Assembly: GCF_001653235.2 (NCBI RefSeq)
Contig: NW_019154043.1
Coordinates: 1,116,001-1,180,000, forward strand
Length of the DNA: 64,000 nucleotides
Origin: Pochonia chlamydosporia 170
Lineage: Eukaryota > Ascomycota > Sordariomycetes > Hypocreales > Clavicipitaceae
Direction: 5' to 3'
The notes under the pieces were generated by a model. The model was given only the letters and a program-made list of their open reading frames with translations. It was not told the DNA's origin and searched no databases. Position numbers and translations under genes: made by a program. Numbering within the stretch: position 1 is the first letter of the stretch; each line of letters starts with the position of its first letter. Shown piece after piece: positions 22,546 to 32,546 of this stretch.

Positions 22546-25377
22546 ATGAGCTCTCAGGAAACCATAGCTTCATTCACCTGTGCTGGGCGAAACGACAGCA
22601 CAGCTGCCCAGTCGCCCCCTGAGGGCCAAAGGTGGGAGCCCACACCATTCGACCCCGAACTTCACTACGGCGCTGGAGACGATAATGCCTTGTATAATAT
22701 TTTTGCGACATGGCCAGATAACTTCTTCAGCAGCCTTCCCAAGCCTCATGGCAACCGCGGTGTCGATGAGCCTTATTTAGAATTAAGACAATCCCAAATA
22801 TTCTTGGACGACTGCTTCCGCGGCAAGGGTACTCGGCGCTGCTGCACAACAACGATTCCCTGTCCAGATAAGCTGGACAGAGAGCGTATGCGCCAGCAAG
22901 TCCAATTGGAGGAAGCCAATACTTACATAACACCCAAAGCCCTCTTTCGGTCTGCTCTAGACCTCGCACGCGAGCAAGCAAAGCTTGACTCCTCATTGGC
23001 AAACGCTTTGGCTAGGCATCGTCGGACATCTGATCTGCGGAGGGCTACTTGTGAGAACCCAAGTGCATCACTCTCATTGCTACAAAGGCGAGATCGACAG
23101 GAACATCAAGAACGTGACGATAACTCAGACACAGGCTCTAGTACTCAAAGTCAGTCTAACACCATTCTCAACCCGCCGATTCCTGGTCCCCTCACTTCAT
23201 CAATAGAGGCTCTCCAGTCCCAAGTCAACAACTTTGCAAAGGAAAACGGATTTGGAGTGGTCAGACGGAACGGCTCGGGTAGTAGTGTACGGAAAACCCG
23301 GTACGTATTTGAGTGTGATCGGTATGGCCAGCCGCGCCCATCCAGAGGGGCAGGGCTTCGCCAGAAACGCTCTCGGAAATGCGGTTGCAAGTGGAAGGTT
23401 GTGGGGGAAGCGTTAGAAGAGAACAATTATATGTGGACTCTGCGGGAGTTTGCCGACCTTCAGCACAGTAAACACAATCATGGACGGAGTATAAGTCTCT
23501 CAGCTCATCCAATTCACCGGAGGCTAAGCGACTCTGTCAAGGCAACGGTTGAAGCTATTAGCCGGCGAGTCGGCATACGGGCCCGCGATATACGTGGTGT
23601 TGTTAAAGAAAAACACCCCGGCACCGTCTATACGCGTAAGGACATCTATAACGCTAGGGCGCTCTTGCGCCGCGAGAAGCTTGACGGGTTGAGCCCAACA
23701 GCCGCCTTGATTAAGCTCTTCGATGAGAGAAGCATCCCATATATTGTCAAATGGTCAGACGCAGAGCCTGACCGCCTTGTTGGCCTTATATGGACCTTTC
23801 CATACTGTCTTCGCATGTGGAAACGATTTCCCGAAATCATGAGCTTTGATAACACGTACAATACGAATCGTTTCAAGCTGCCCCTCTTCCAGGTGACGGG
23901 GCAGACCTGTCTCAAGTCTATCTACAACGCCGCTTTCGGATTGATCGATAATGAGAGACGGGAAGGTTTCCAATTCCTCGCTGAGGGACTCAGACAGCTA
24001 ATTGTGGAGCATGAAATCCAGTCACCGGACGTGATCATCACGGACTATGATAAGCAGATGAAGGCTGCATTGGATAGCCAGTTCCCCGGCAGCCAACAGC
24101 AAATTTGCATCCACCATGTCAACTCAAACGTTCTTCTCAATGCCAAACGAAGGTGGAAGGACGCAGAGGAGGAGGGTGACGGCTGTGGACATAACAGTTC
24201 CGACAGTGAACGGTCACAGGCGGCACTAACCTCGAGAGATATGGAAGCTGTCCGAGCTGTAGGGAAAGACGGCAGCCCGCCGTTGCGGACTGACCACACC
24301 TCACCTGTGCCACACAACTATCGCGGAGTCCTTGAATTATGGAAGTTCGTGGTCTTCGCACAGACTAAAGATGATTACGAGAAGGCCTGGGCGCGTTTAT
24401 GCGATGAGTTCAATGACCAGCAGATAATTCTGATGTACCTTTACAATACTTACTTGCCTGTAAGTGCGCAATGGGCACATTGCTTTATCAAGAAGTACCG
24501 CAATTTCGGGGTTCGGGTGACTTCTGGCACGGAGGCGAGCAACAACAATGTCAAGAGTTATCTGCTCAACGGCATGAGCAATTTATACGGACTTGTCGAA
24601 GCGATCGAGGGCATGTTGGCTGATCAGCAGCAGGATTCCCTTGATGACTGCTCGCAAGACGAAGTGCTGACCGCACGGGCGTACTCCGGGCCGGGCTCAG
24701 AATATCTAGGGGAGCTTCGCATGGTGATGTCCCAGCCGGGGCTTAGTCTTCTCGCCAGAGAACACCGCCATGCGGTCAAGTCAATACCAAGCAGGTCCTG
24801 CCCTTGGCCAGAACCGATCGGAAAATGCAACGAGGACTGTACCGTCTCCTGGCAGCTGGGGATACCTTGTAGTCATACAATTTATAATAAGTTGGAAGCA
24901 GGAACATTCTTAACGAAATGGGACGTTCATCCTCGGTGGCATTTGAGGGAGCCGACTTCACGCAACCCCTACCGCAGAATACTCGATCCCAAGGTTGCAA
25001 CAAGCCTTCGAGGGTGGCCGAAGAATGCCACGCAACCTGTCCCGGAGAGTATGGTAATTAATCGGCCAGCCAGTCAAAGCCGTGACGGCCTGGCAGCAGC
25101 AGGCAAGACTATTAAAGAGAGCAAGGTTACACGAAAGAAGGCTGCCCTCGGACCAGGCAAACAGACTGGCGTACGACAGGCTGGCCGCAGGAGGCAGCTC
25201 AGCGTACGGAGGACCCGATCCGAATGGGAGATCATCAGCGAAGATGAGGCTCCGGAACCTGCCCCGAAACGTCAACGTCGAGGCTCTCGTAGGGTGCCAG
25301 CCGCTTCAATGTCATCCGCCGCAACAAATTTGGGCCATGAGACAGAGTGTGAGGATTGTATCAACGTACGTTTGTGA
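22546..25377 (+). CDS. MULE transposase (FAR1/Mutator type)
   Basis: ATG 22546 is chosen because the upstream part of the frame is poor sequence that begins in the spacer next to the terminal repeat; the product is 943 aa. A FAR1-type Cys-rich DNA-binding region lies near residues 290-330 (CGCKWKV, HNHGRS). The MULE catalytic core follows: MSFDNTYNTNRFKLPL (first Asp), VIITDYDKQMKAAL and CIHHVNSN (second Asp and the C/H pair), and GTEASNNNVKSYLL (Glu). A SWIM zinc finger (C-x-V-SWQLGIPCSH) is at about 800-815. The C-terminus is basic and disordered and could carry the nuclear signal. The protein would cut at the terminal repeats of its own element. All catalytic residues are present and no stop or frameshift is seen, in contrast to every other transposon gene in the window. 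Confidence 0.9.
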   Translation: MSSQETIASFTCAGRNDSTAAQSPPEGQRWEPTPFDPELHYGAGDDNALYNIFATWPDNFFSSLPKPHGNRGVDEPYLELRQSQIFLDDCFRGKGTRRCCTTTIPCPDKLDRERMRQQVQLEEANTYITPKALFRSALDLAREQAKLDSSLANALARHRRTSDLRRATCENPSASLSLLQRRDRQEHQERDDNSDTGSSTQSQSNTILNPPIPGPLTSSIEALQSQVNNFAKENGFGVVRRNGSGSSVRKTRYVFECDRYGQPRPSRGAGLRQKRSRKCGCKWKVVGEALEENNYMWTLREFADLQHSKHNHGRSISLSAHPIHRRLSDSVKATVEAISRRVGIRARDIRGVVKEKHPGTVYTRKDIYNARALLRREKLDGLSPTAALIKLFDERSIPYIVKWSDAEPDRLVGLIWTFPYCLRMWKRFPEIMSFDNTYNTNRFKLPLFQVTGQTCLKSIYNAAFGLIDNERREGFQFLAEGLRQLIVEHEIQSPDVIITDYDKQMKAALDSQFPGSQQQICIHHVNSNVLLNAKRRWKDAEEEGDGCGHNSSDSERSQAALTSRDMEAVRAVGKDGSPPLRTDHTSPVPHNYRGVLELWKFVVFAQTKDDYEKAWARLCDEFNDQQIILMYLYNTYLPVSAQWAHCFIKKYRNFGVRVTSGTEASNNNVKSYLLNGMSNLYGLVEAIEGMLADQQQDSLDDCSQDEVLTARAYSGPGSEYLGELRMVMSQPGLSLLAREHRHAVKSIPSRSCPWPEPIGKCNEDCTVSWQLGIPCSHTIYNKLEAGTFLTKWDVHPRWHLREPTSRNPYRRILDPKVATSLRGWPKNATQPVPESMVINRPASQSRDGLAAAGKTIKESKVTRKKAALGPGKQTGVRQAGRRRQLSVRRTRSEWEIISEDEAPEPAPKRQRRGSRRVPAASMSSAATNLGHETECEDCINVRL

Positions 25378-25584
25378 CTCGATCCGTAGTAGGCATCCCG
25401 GTAAATGCTTGTACAATTCTGGACTGTATTGGCTAGGAATGAGTCTCGTGGGGTAGCTAGTTGGCGAAGCGGCCCATCAGGGCAGTGTATTAAATCGAAG
25501 CTTGTTTTCAATGCGGTACAAATAAGGCTCAATTATTGTGCGCCAAGTAATCACGTCAGTGAACTCGTGGCTTGACAGCGACTT

Positions 25585-25648
25585 AGCCACACGGCCCCCG
25601 TGCGACGGCCCCCGTAGCAAAGTGGTTCGGCCCGCATAGTCATTGCCC
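25585..25648 (-). repeat. MULE right terminal inverted repeat
   Basis: Inverse copy of 22339-22402 with one mismatch; the outer end reads GTCATTGCCC on the plus strand. Confidence 0.9.
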
Positions 25649-26039
25649 TCTCTACTTTAGCCGTCGTATTTTTGATACTTCCGTCTGTTATTAGGCCCTG
25701 TGAGAGTCGACCTACTTGGCATGCTGAGCGTGTATCTTGAGTTGATCCTGATTCTGAATGTGAAATATGACTGTCATCATGGTTATTGTCGCAGTGGTTA
25801 TCGTCGTTCTTCTTGTTGTCGTCGCCAGCATTATGACAAGAAGAATCAGTTATCGCTGTATCTTCACCGCTAGTAGGCATACGGCGAAGCTCAGGGGATA
25901 GCGACCTCCCCTGAGCACGGGAGCAGTTTGAGTTGGTCTCGAACTCCGTGTCTGAATCTTCGATATGGGGGAAATGGATTGGCTGACTGCTATAGATACC
26001 CCGCGACCTAGTAGCAACTTGTTTGATGCGGAAAGGCAT
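25649..26039 (-). CDS. Hypothetical protein, frame cut by the MULE
   Basis: ATG 26039 opens MPFRIKQVATRSRG and runs 130 codons of polar, Asp/Asn/Ser-rich sequence (GDDNKKNDDNHCDNNHDDSH) straight into the transposon's terminal repeat. No domain is recognised and the low complexity makes a chance frame possible. If it is a gene, its 3' part should lie beyond the other end of the element, below 22,339, where a minus-strand frame does exist. Confidence 0.3.
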
Positions 26040-27139
26040 TTTATGATTGCGCAAAGAAAGCCAGGACAAGCGTTTATCGCTGAGTAGAGAGCATTTCCGA
26101 TCAAAAACCAGGGAACGAGTTCTTTAAGTATTAGAGCACTTCCAAGGTACTCACATGTCTCATAGTTCCATGCTTCCCGCGTGCTGTCGTAGAATTATGG
26201 TTGCGTAATGAAGCATGCGTCCATTTCCCACTTTAAGCAAAGTAGAATATGTCACATACATACTGTGTAACCTCTAAAGGTGATTCCATCTAGAACCTCG
26301 TCAATATTACCTCAGTATGCCTTAACGCGGCTTAAGTCTGCCTTGCTTTGCTGCGAGGAGCGATACAACTTGTCCTCATTGGATTACCGACTGGTTTCTA
26401 TGCCCTATCATGTACGTTGTCATCACATGTAGAAGGACTGACGGATGAGCTGACGTTGTTGATGACGAATCTTAAAAACGCAGATAACCATCATGTAAGA
26501 TCACACGGTGGAAGGAGTGCCGGATGAGCTGATCGAGCCGTCCAAATTAAGGCAGACTCTCCTTCCTGAACACACCCCCCCTTCCCTCTCCTGGGGCTTG
26601 TTGTTGTGATGCCGTTGGTTTGACTGCCTGGGATGTAGGATTCACATCAGCGGTGACCAATCTAAAGATAGTTTGACACGTATTTGATTACGTATCTGCA
26701 TAAGATCTTCTTGGTTGACCGGCTGGATACCCGCCCTCACGACAGTCCAGAGCCCCAAGCATGTCCAAAATGCAAGTCGATACTTCGTCGATGGCAAGTT
26801 CTGTCACTCCTTGGAGAGAGGCAAGCCAGATTTGGTGATAACCACGATAGGGTCAAAGGTGTCAGTGCGGCGGTAATGTGGTGCTCTAGGTATATGATAC
26901 ATCTCATCACAATATGACGAGTGCAACGCCTCTTTTGCACAAATGTAAGGCTCTTTCTTCTTCAACAATCGCCTTTAGGTAGACACACGTGATATGCAAT
27001 ATGGGGTCCTTTTGGGCTCCCCGTAATAGGAGAGAGAAGTAGGATATCTTTGCGTATAAGAATAACCCGTACGCTCTTCAATATAGGGGTCTCACAGAGC
27101 TGTGGGACCTCTTCATCAATATTTCACCTCACCGGCGCC
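26040..27139. other. Intergenic, nothing recognised
   Basis: About 1.1 kb with only short frames (for example 26684-26917). It contains the promoter of the 27140 gene. Confidence 0.4.
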
Positions 27140-27652
27140 ATGCAAGCTGCAAAGACCTCAACAGACAACAAAGCAACTGCTAAAAATGTTACTCAGGTAC
27201 CTTTTGCCACCGAAGAAGAATTTGATCGTTATTTCGATAATTTAGACAAGATTGCTGGTGGGGGCATTCAGTTAGCTGCTTCGACTGCGAGCTCGGGGAC
27301 AACAGAGAAATTCACGTCACCGGAAGAATCCATTGATCAAGCCTCTCGGGTTTGCCATACAACGTCAACCACCTTATACATTAACAATGACGATCCCGGC
27401 AATTTTGTGAACTCAGAGTCCGAAGATGATCCATCGTTGTCAACCTCGAGAGCGGAAAAATCCCCCTCGAGATTCTTTTCTGCAAATACGGAACACAAGT
27501 CCAGAGAGCGTACGCTGGCAAGACCGAAGGCGAAGGCTAAAAAGAGGGGAAGACGTAGCATAGTGAAAGGCTTAAAACGGATGAAAAGGGGAAAACAACA
27601 ACGGGTATTGACAGTATTCAAAAACTGCAACGTCACTATATTTAAAGCGTGA
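27140..27652 (+). CDS. Basic orphan protein, probably nuclear
   Basis: ATG 27140 (preceded by CACCGGCGCC) gives 170 aa; the same frame is open to 27050 but without a better ATG. The N-terminal half is acidic and contains ATEEEFDRYFDNLDKI. The C-terminal third is very basic (KAKAKKRGRRS, KGLKRMKRGKQQR), which suggests nuclear import or nucleic-acid binding. No family is recognised. Codon content and the asymmetric charge pattern make it look coding, but an intron or further exon cannot be excluded. Confidence 0.4.
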   Translation: MQAAKTSTDNKATAKNVTQVPFATEEEFDRYFDNLDKIAGGGIQLAASTASSGTTEKFTSPEESIDQASRVCHTTSTTLYINNDDPGNFVNSESEDDPSLSTSRAEKSPSRFFSANTEHKSRERTLARPKAKAKKRGRRSIVKGLKRMKRGKQQRVLTVFKNCNVTIFKA

Positions 27653-28386
27653 CAAAGAGTGGAATGTTCATGGGATACCATGAATAGAATCAGTTAAACA
27701 GACAATATATATATTGGGAACACATTATGATTATGGCTCCTCCTTCTTAGTGACAATAAATTAATAGTTCTATAACGCCGAAATGAGGCCATGGAAACTA
27801 CTGATGCTCCAGGACGTCCAAACGTTGCAATGTTTACCCTGGGCATTAAAGAACAGCAGCGGGGTCATCTTCGGCGTTTTTAAGGAGGTTGTTGAGCCGG
27901 TTCTGACTCGTCGACGGGGGTAAACCGATCTAGATATGTAAGCTTGAATTTGGAGTCACAGACAACCGTAGGAGTGTTTCACTTTTGTAAGCAATTGTCG
28001 CTTCTTGATTGCACAATACAGACGTCGATGAACTAGGGAAGAGTCGAACTGACCAAGTAGAGGAGAACAGCATCAATAGTGGGCTTTGGAGGGTCTGCCA
28101 GGAAATTGTCATCTTTAATGGCGTGCGTTCGGTCACTTCAGCTTCGAAGAAGTCGAATTACAGCTGCCCTCTCCCACACATTTGTTTTTACGCTGTCGGA
28201 GTTGCACGGCTTCAAATACAAGCATTGAGGTAAATGGTTGGATGAAAGATTACTATAATTGCTTCGGGTCAGACGAGTGCATTATATAGCTCATGGCAAG
28301 TGGCAGTGCTGGATTCGCAGTCGATTAAGATAAATATGTCGCCTTTCTATCAAAGACAGCATTGAAAGAAAACAGGGATTAAAACC
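27653..28386. other. Intergenic, nothing recognised
   Basis: Short frames only. It lies between the 27140 gene and the chromodomain relic, so it may hold 3' ends of both. Confidence 0.35.
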
Positions 28387-28647
28387 TCAAATGTGACAAA
28401 CGTCTAATCCAGTTTCCTCGATTCTACCCAAGAGCTGTGGGCTCAAAAGGTCCTCATTCAGCCATGTGTCCTCCTTTGACGAACGACCATGCCAATGCAA
28501 AAGGTATTGCCGTTTTCCGCCTCGTCGTCGAGTTCGCAAAACATCCACCCCCGCGTTAAAACCACTCCATTTTGCCTCAAAATCAGCAAGCATTGTCTTG
28601 TCTAAAATGTTTTTTCTCGGTTCCCACGTAGTGATGATGGCATTACG
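28387..28647 (-). pseudogene. Chromodomain fragment
   Basis: The open frame ends at 28387 and begins just after a TGA at 28648-28650. It reads TWEPRKNILD, which is the end of one chromodomain-like unit, then VLRTRRRGGKRQYLLHWHGR and EDTWLNEDLL, which form a nearly complete second unit. The aromatic and RRRG-x-x-QYL-W-G pattern is that of chromodomains found in heterochromatin proteins and at the C-termini of chromovirus integrases. Another frame-compatible stretch lies upstream to 28959, beyond a further TGA. I cannot tell whether this was a host gene or the tail of a retrotransposon polyprotein. Confidence 0.45.
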
Positions 28648-29051
28648 TCAGCGCTGGCCTGAGTCAAGAATTTGCAGGTCTCATACTGTTTGCCTTATAA
28701 AACCCATCGTAGAATAGAATACCCACGCGTGGGGCTTATATCCCGAGGCAACGCCAATGCCTCCTTGATTGAACAGAAACTTTACCCCATCAGTATGCAC
28801 GAAATAACGGTCGCTGCCACAGGGCATCAGAGTTGAGCCTCCGTGAGTCACAAAGAGCGTTTCCTCAATATTGATGGCGTTCAAGGCATGGGGTATGGCG
28901 TGCCAGCCGCCCCGCATTTCCTCCAACGCAACTATTTGACGGTCGCCTTTAAATAGCACAGTCCCGGTCCGTCGAGCGACATTCCGTATTTTTGCATCTA
29001 AACATTCCGTAAGCGACCCATTAGTAGACGATGAACTTTGTCCTCCAAAGA

Positions 29052-30655
29052 ATGTCTATCAGCTACTGGGAACAAAAAGCACAAAAAGCTATCGTTCAAA
29101 CATGGCCGACGATCCGGAATAACTGGCACCTCGGCGTCACCGCGTTTGGTGGACCGCCAGTCCATTTCAAAATCGTACGCAAAAACCAATACCCAACATG
29201 ATGTAGTCTGACCTTAAAACAGTTCCATGACAAGTTTGTGTTGAAGCTCAATTGGATCGATGAGCTGTTGGTACGGACCTTCAGAGATAATTCAGCTCAT
29301 TCATAGACTAAAAGTCACCTCATAGTACCAGGAGCTCTTCAGCGTCTCGCAAGCTCTATCGGGCCCAGCAAGCACAAAAATGCTGTATTGTATTAACTTA
29401 ATTCACAGCGGCTTATTTGGGGCCCTGCTTGCCTTTTTCATTTGGAGGTAAGCCAGATATTTGGGCAACTATGAAGGGGACTGAGAGTAACCTTGATGCA
29501 CAGTTTGCCTGGAGCTCTGGGTATGTTTGGTCTTTCCGTCGGCGTCTCCAGCATAGGGAGTACATTACCACGTGCAGTTTACGCCTTATTGTCCGGGCTT
29601 AACGCTGCAACTGTTGGGATTATCGCCTTAGCAGCAGTGGAACTATCGAACAAAGCAATTACAGACAAGCTGACTAGAGTCCTTGTCTTTCTTACCGGTG
29701 CCGCCGGAATGCTATATAACGCGCTCTGGTACTTTCCGGTCCTTATGTTCGCCGCTGGTTTCGCTGCTGTTACACACGACTACCGCTGGCTTCATCGTCT
29801 CGGGCAAGTTGCTAAGCGTATTTTCATACGTGCGAGACCATCATCGACAGGATTGGAAAACAATGCAATCGAAACAGATAGCCGCAGGGGCTCCAATATT
29901 ACTGTCCCTGCGCCCCGGGAGCGTGATCTCACTTCTGGGGGCCTGCCTGAGTCGCGCACCATACCACAGGAGTATCGGCTGGACTTCTCATGGAAATCCG
30001 GAACTGCTATTATCACGGCTTTTTCCTTTCCTTCGTTGTCGTAATGGTACTCCGTGGAGTCTTGCGTAATCCTCCTACACTATATAAACTCTTTGCGAAC
30101 CTTTATCTCGCCGGAACCATTATTTTTGGTGGTGGGCCCGTTGTAATTCCGCTGCTGAGGGAATACGTCGTGGCAGAGGGATGGGTTAGTCCGCGCGACT
30201 TCCTTATTGGGCTTGCGATAGCACAAGCTTTTCCAGGGCCAAACTTCAATTTCGCTGTTTTCTTAGGGGGCCTTACCGCCATTAACAGCGGACAACCTGC
30301 TATATTGGGCGCAATTGTTGCGTATTTGGGCATTTTCTTACCGGGAATGGTCCTGGTTCATGGTACAATGGGCGTTTGGAAGATCCTGCGCAGCAGGCCA
30401 TGGGTAAAATCTGGGGTAAGAGGTGTCAATGCAGGTGCGGTCGGCCTGATTTACACAGCTGTGTATCGAATTTGGCAAGTTGGCTATATTGATGAGGGCT
30501 TCCAGTCCGGGAAAAGTTTGGGGGATGATCCATGGTGGGTCGTGGTCACAGCGACGGCCTATGTTGGAGGCAGATACTTCGGCCTTTCCGCGCCTCTGGC
30601 CATACTTCTTGGTGCTGTGTTGGGGTTAGCAAGATATGGAGTTATCATGAGCTAG
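29052..30655 (+). pseudogene. Chromate transporter (ChrA family) with one frameshift
   Basis: Exons 29052-29174, 29223-29270, 29326-29447 and 29504-30655; introns of 48, 55 and 56 nt with good donors (GTACGC, GTACGG, GTAAGC). The N-terminal half shows GVTAFGGPPVHF, SQALSGPASTKMLYCINLI and LPGALGMFGLSVGV. The C-terminal half shows TIIFGGGPVVIPLLREYV and AQAFPGPNFNFAVFLGGLTA. The two conserved halves each carry the FGGP/GGGP motif of the chromate ion transporter family, which exports chromate across the plasma membrane. The frame breaks at a T5 run (30020-30024) in the linker before the second half; one extra T would rejoin FSWKSGTAIITAF to LSFVVVMVLRGVL. Otherwise the gene is complete (roughly 480 aa). 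It is either a fresh pseudogene or a homopolymer error. Confidence 0.82.
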
Positions 30656-31129
30656 AATACCGTAGACAGATGAAGCTAAGAGAAGTATCTTTTAAACCAG
30701 TGACGAGCTTGAGTCAAGGTCCATGATTTATTATTGCACCTCTAGCACGCCAACATGTTGCTAGCGGTCGTCTTAGACAACTTTACCGCATGAGTATGCA
30801 AAATCATCCACCGTTAATGCTCACGACTGTCTGGCTTCCTTTGAAAATCAGTGTAATGTCGCGGACCACACGTCGCGCTGGACCCTCCAATAGCCCGCAG
30901 TCGTTCAAAAATTCGTAAACGCCATCTTGGTCTTCGTGGACGACTTCAAGATCAATTGTTTTTGAAAAGCCCGTGACTATTGACCGGAAGCCTCAACACT
31001 TTAGCTACGGAATTGTCACGTTTCTTGTTGAGTTTGGCACCGTAAAAGATGGACGAGTATGCATTACGCAGCAAAATACAAGCTGCATCGGGACATCTGC
31101 AAAAATAAATGTGCTGGATAACGTACTCC
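30656..31129. other. Intergenic, nothing recognised
   Basis: Lies between the chromate transporter and the pogo remnant; no convincing frame. Confidence 0.35.
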
Positions 31130-31163
31130 ACAAGCGAGCTGGACACACAAGCGAGCTGGACAC
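31130..31163 (+). repeat. Perfect 17-bp direct repeat ahead of the pogo transposase
   Basis: ACAAGCGAGCTGGACAC occurs twice in tandem (31130-31146, 31147-31163), 57 bp before the transposase ATG. GCGAGCTGGACA-type sequence is usual at the ends of fungal pogo/Fot1 elements, so this probably marks the left terminus. Confidence 0.55.
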
Positions 31164-31219
31164 CTCACCAGATCGATGGACCTTTCCTCCTTTAACATTG
31201 TATTTCTCCACCAAATATT

Positions 31220-31864
31220 ATGGATTTGTCAAGCAAAGAGAGCCAAATAGTCTTAGCTATTAAAGCTATCCAGAATACTCCCAAACTAAGCATTCGAGCT
31301 GCAGCAAAGATCTATATGGTGCCCCATAGTACGTTAAGTACTCGCATCAAGGGAATTAACGCGCGACGCAATACTATGCCTAATTCTCGAAAACTTACAA
31401 ATCTGGAGGAATCAACAATTGTCAGATACATCCTTGACCTAGGCTCGAGATCTTTTCCTCCCCGGCTTAGTGGTGTGCAAGATATGGCGAATCGCCTGCT
31501 CGCCGATCGTAACGCGCCTCCTGTGGGAGTCAACTGGGCTTCAAACTTTGTCAAGCGCCAACCACAGCTGTTTACGCGCTTTACGCGTCAATATGACTAC
31601 CAGAGGGCCTTATGCGAAGATCCAAAGATAATTAAACCTTGGTTTGAGCTTGTACGCAACACAGTCGCGAAATACGGCATACAAGACGAGGATTTTCACA
31701 ACTTTGACGAGACTGGCTTTATGATGGGCGTAATCTCAAGTGTTTCAGCAGCTGTAACAACCAGCATCCTCTGGTTCATAGTGAATCCACTGCATTTCCA
31801 GCGCTTCAAGCCTATAGCTCGCACCGTGCAAGCTCAATTACGGTACAAGCGGCTTGGAATCTAA
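31220..31864 (+). pseudogene. Truncated pogo/Fot1 transposase
   Basis: ATG 31220 gives SKESQIVLAIKAIQ and NTPKLSIRAAAKIYMVPHST (psq helix-turn-helix, residues about 5-45). A Tc5/CENP-B-type second DNA-binding domain follows (SFPPRLSGVQDMANRLL, WASNFVKRQP), then the opening of the DDE domain (NFDETGFMMGVIS). From about 31,740 the sequence departs from the family. The frame runs on for about 40 unrelated codons, so the second and third catalytic residues are missing. It is an inactive 5' half of a Tc1-mariner superfamily element; no right terminal repeat is visible downstream. Confidence 0.8.
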
Positions 31865-32546
31865 CAAGTCACGAGCCAAATATCAGACTGAGCAGTGGCA
31901 TTCCGCCGACAGAATTAACCAGCGATTACCGGTGCGCTTTTCTCCAAGCCCATGATGGTACATTACTAAGAGTGATCATGCTTTCCCAGGGTGTCAGCTT
32001 AGTCGGGAGTAGGGCGATTTAAGTCGCCTCATTGCGGATATTAATTAACCACGGCTGGGCAATTGATGGCAATATCATGGGAAGGGGGCCAGTTCCGGAT
32101 GCTGGGTTCTAGTCAGTTGGCGCGGACACCGCACATACGGTCAAGCCGGGAAACCCTGAAACGACGCTGGCACGGGTCGGGAAAGCAAGGGCATCCTTGT
32201 GTCTGAGACATGGGACCAATTGAAAGTGGCCCATGTACAGATCCAGTCCAAACGAAGTGTTACTTCTGACGCAGGGACTCCACTCGCTTTAGCAGCTCAC
32301 TAGCTGCAAAGTGGGGCAGGCCTTGTTTGACCCTAATGGCAACTCCAATTGTCATTCGTGCCTTGGTTTCCAGGAGAGATTGTACAATATCGAGTGAAAC
32401 TCGTCCGAGCAAGATCGGTGATCAACAGATCGGTGATTAACATGGCATCTCTCGAATATGCAGCAGGCTTTGCTCAACTCTGCCAGTGCCACTGAAAGCC
32501 TTTTTCAGTCGTCGATCAAATCTTGAACGAGTCGCTTTCGCTCACA
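31865..32546. other. Promoter region of the Zn2Cys6 gene
   Basis: No frame of note. It includes the junction where the pogo fragment ends and the 5' flank of the regulator gene. Confidence 0.4.

Larger units (their letters stand above)
22339..25648 (+). mobile_element. Complete Mutator-like (MULE) transposon
   Basis: A 3310-bp unit is bounded by 64-bp terminal inverted repeats that differ at one position, and it encloses one intact transposase gene. No 8-10 bp target duplication is obvious in the immediate flanks (left ...ACTTTGTATG, right TCTCTACTTT). The insertion may therefore be old at the flanks, recombined, or have slightly different ends. The near-identical termini and open frame suggest a potentially mobile copy. 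Confidence 0.85.

Noticed and set aside
28998..29189. Minus-strand 63-codon frame
   Set aside because: It lies antisense to exon 1 of the chromate transporter, whose codons and splice sites are convincing.
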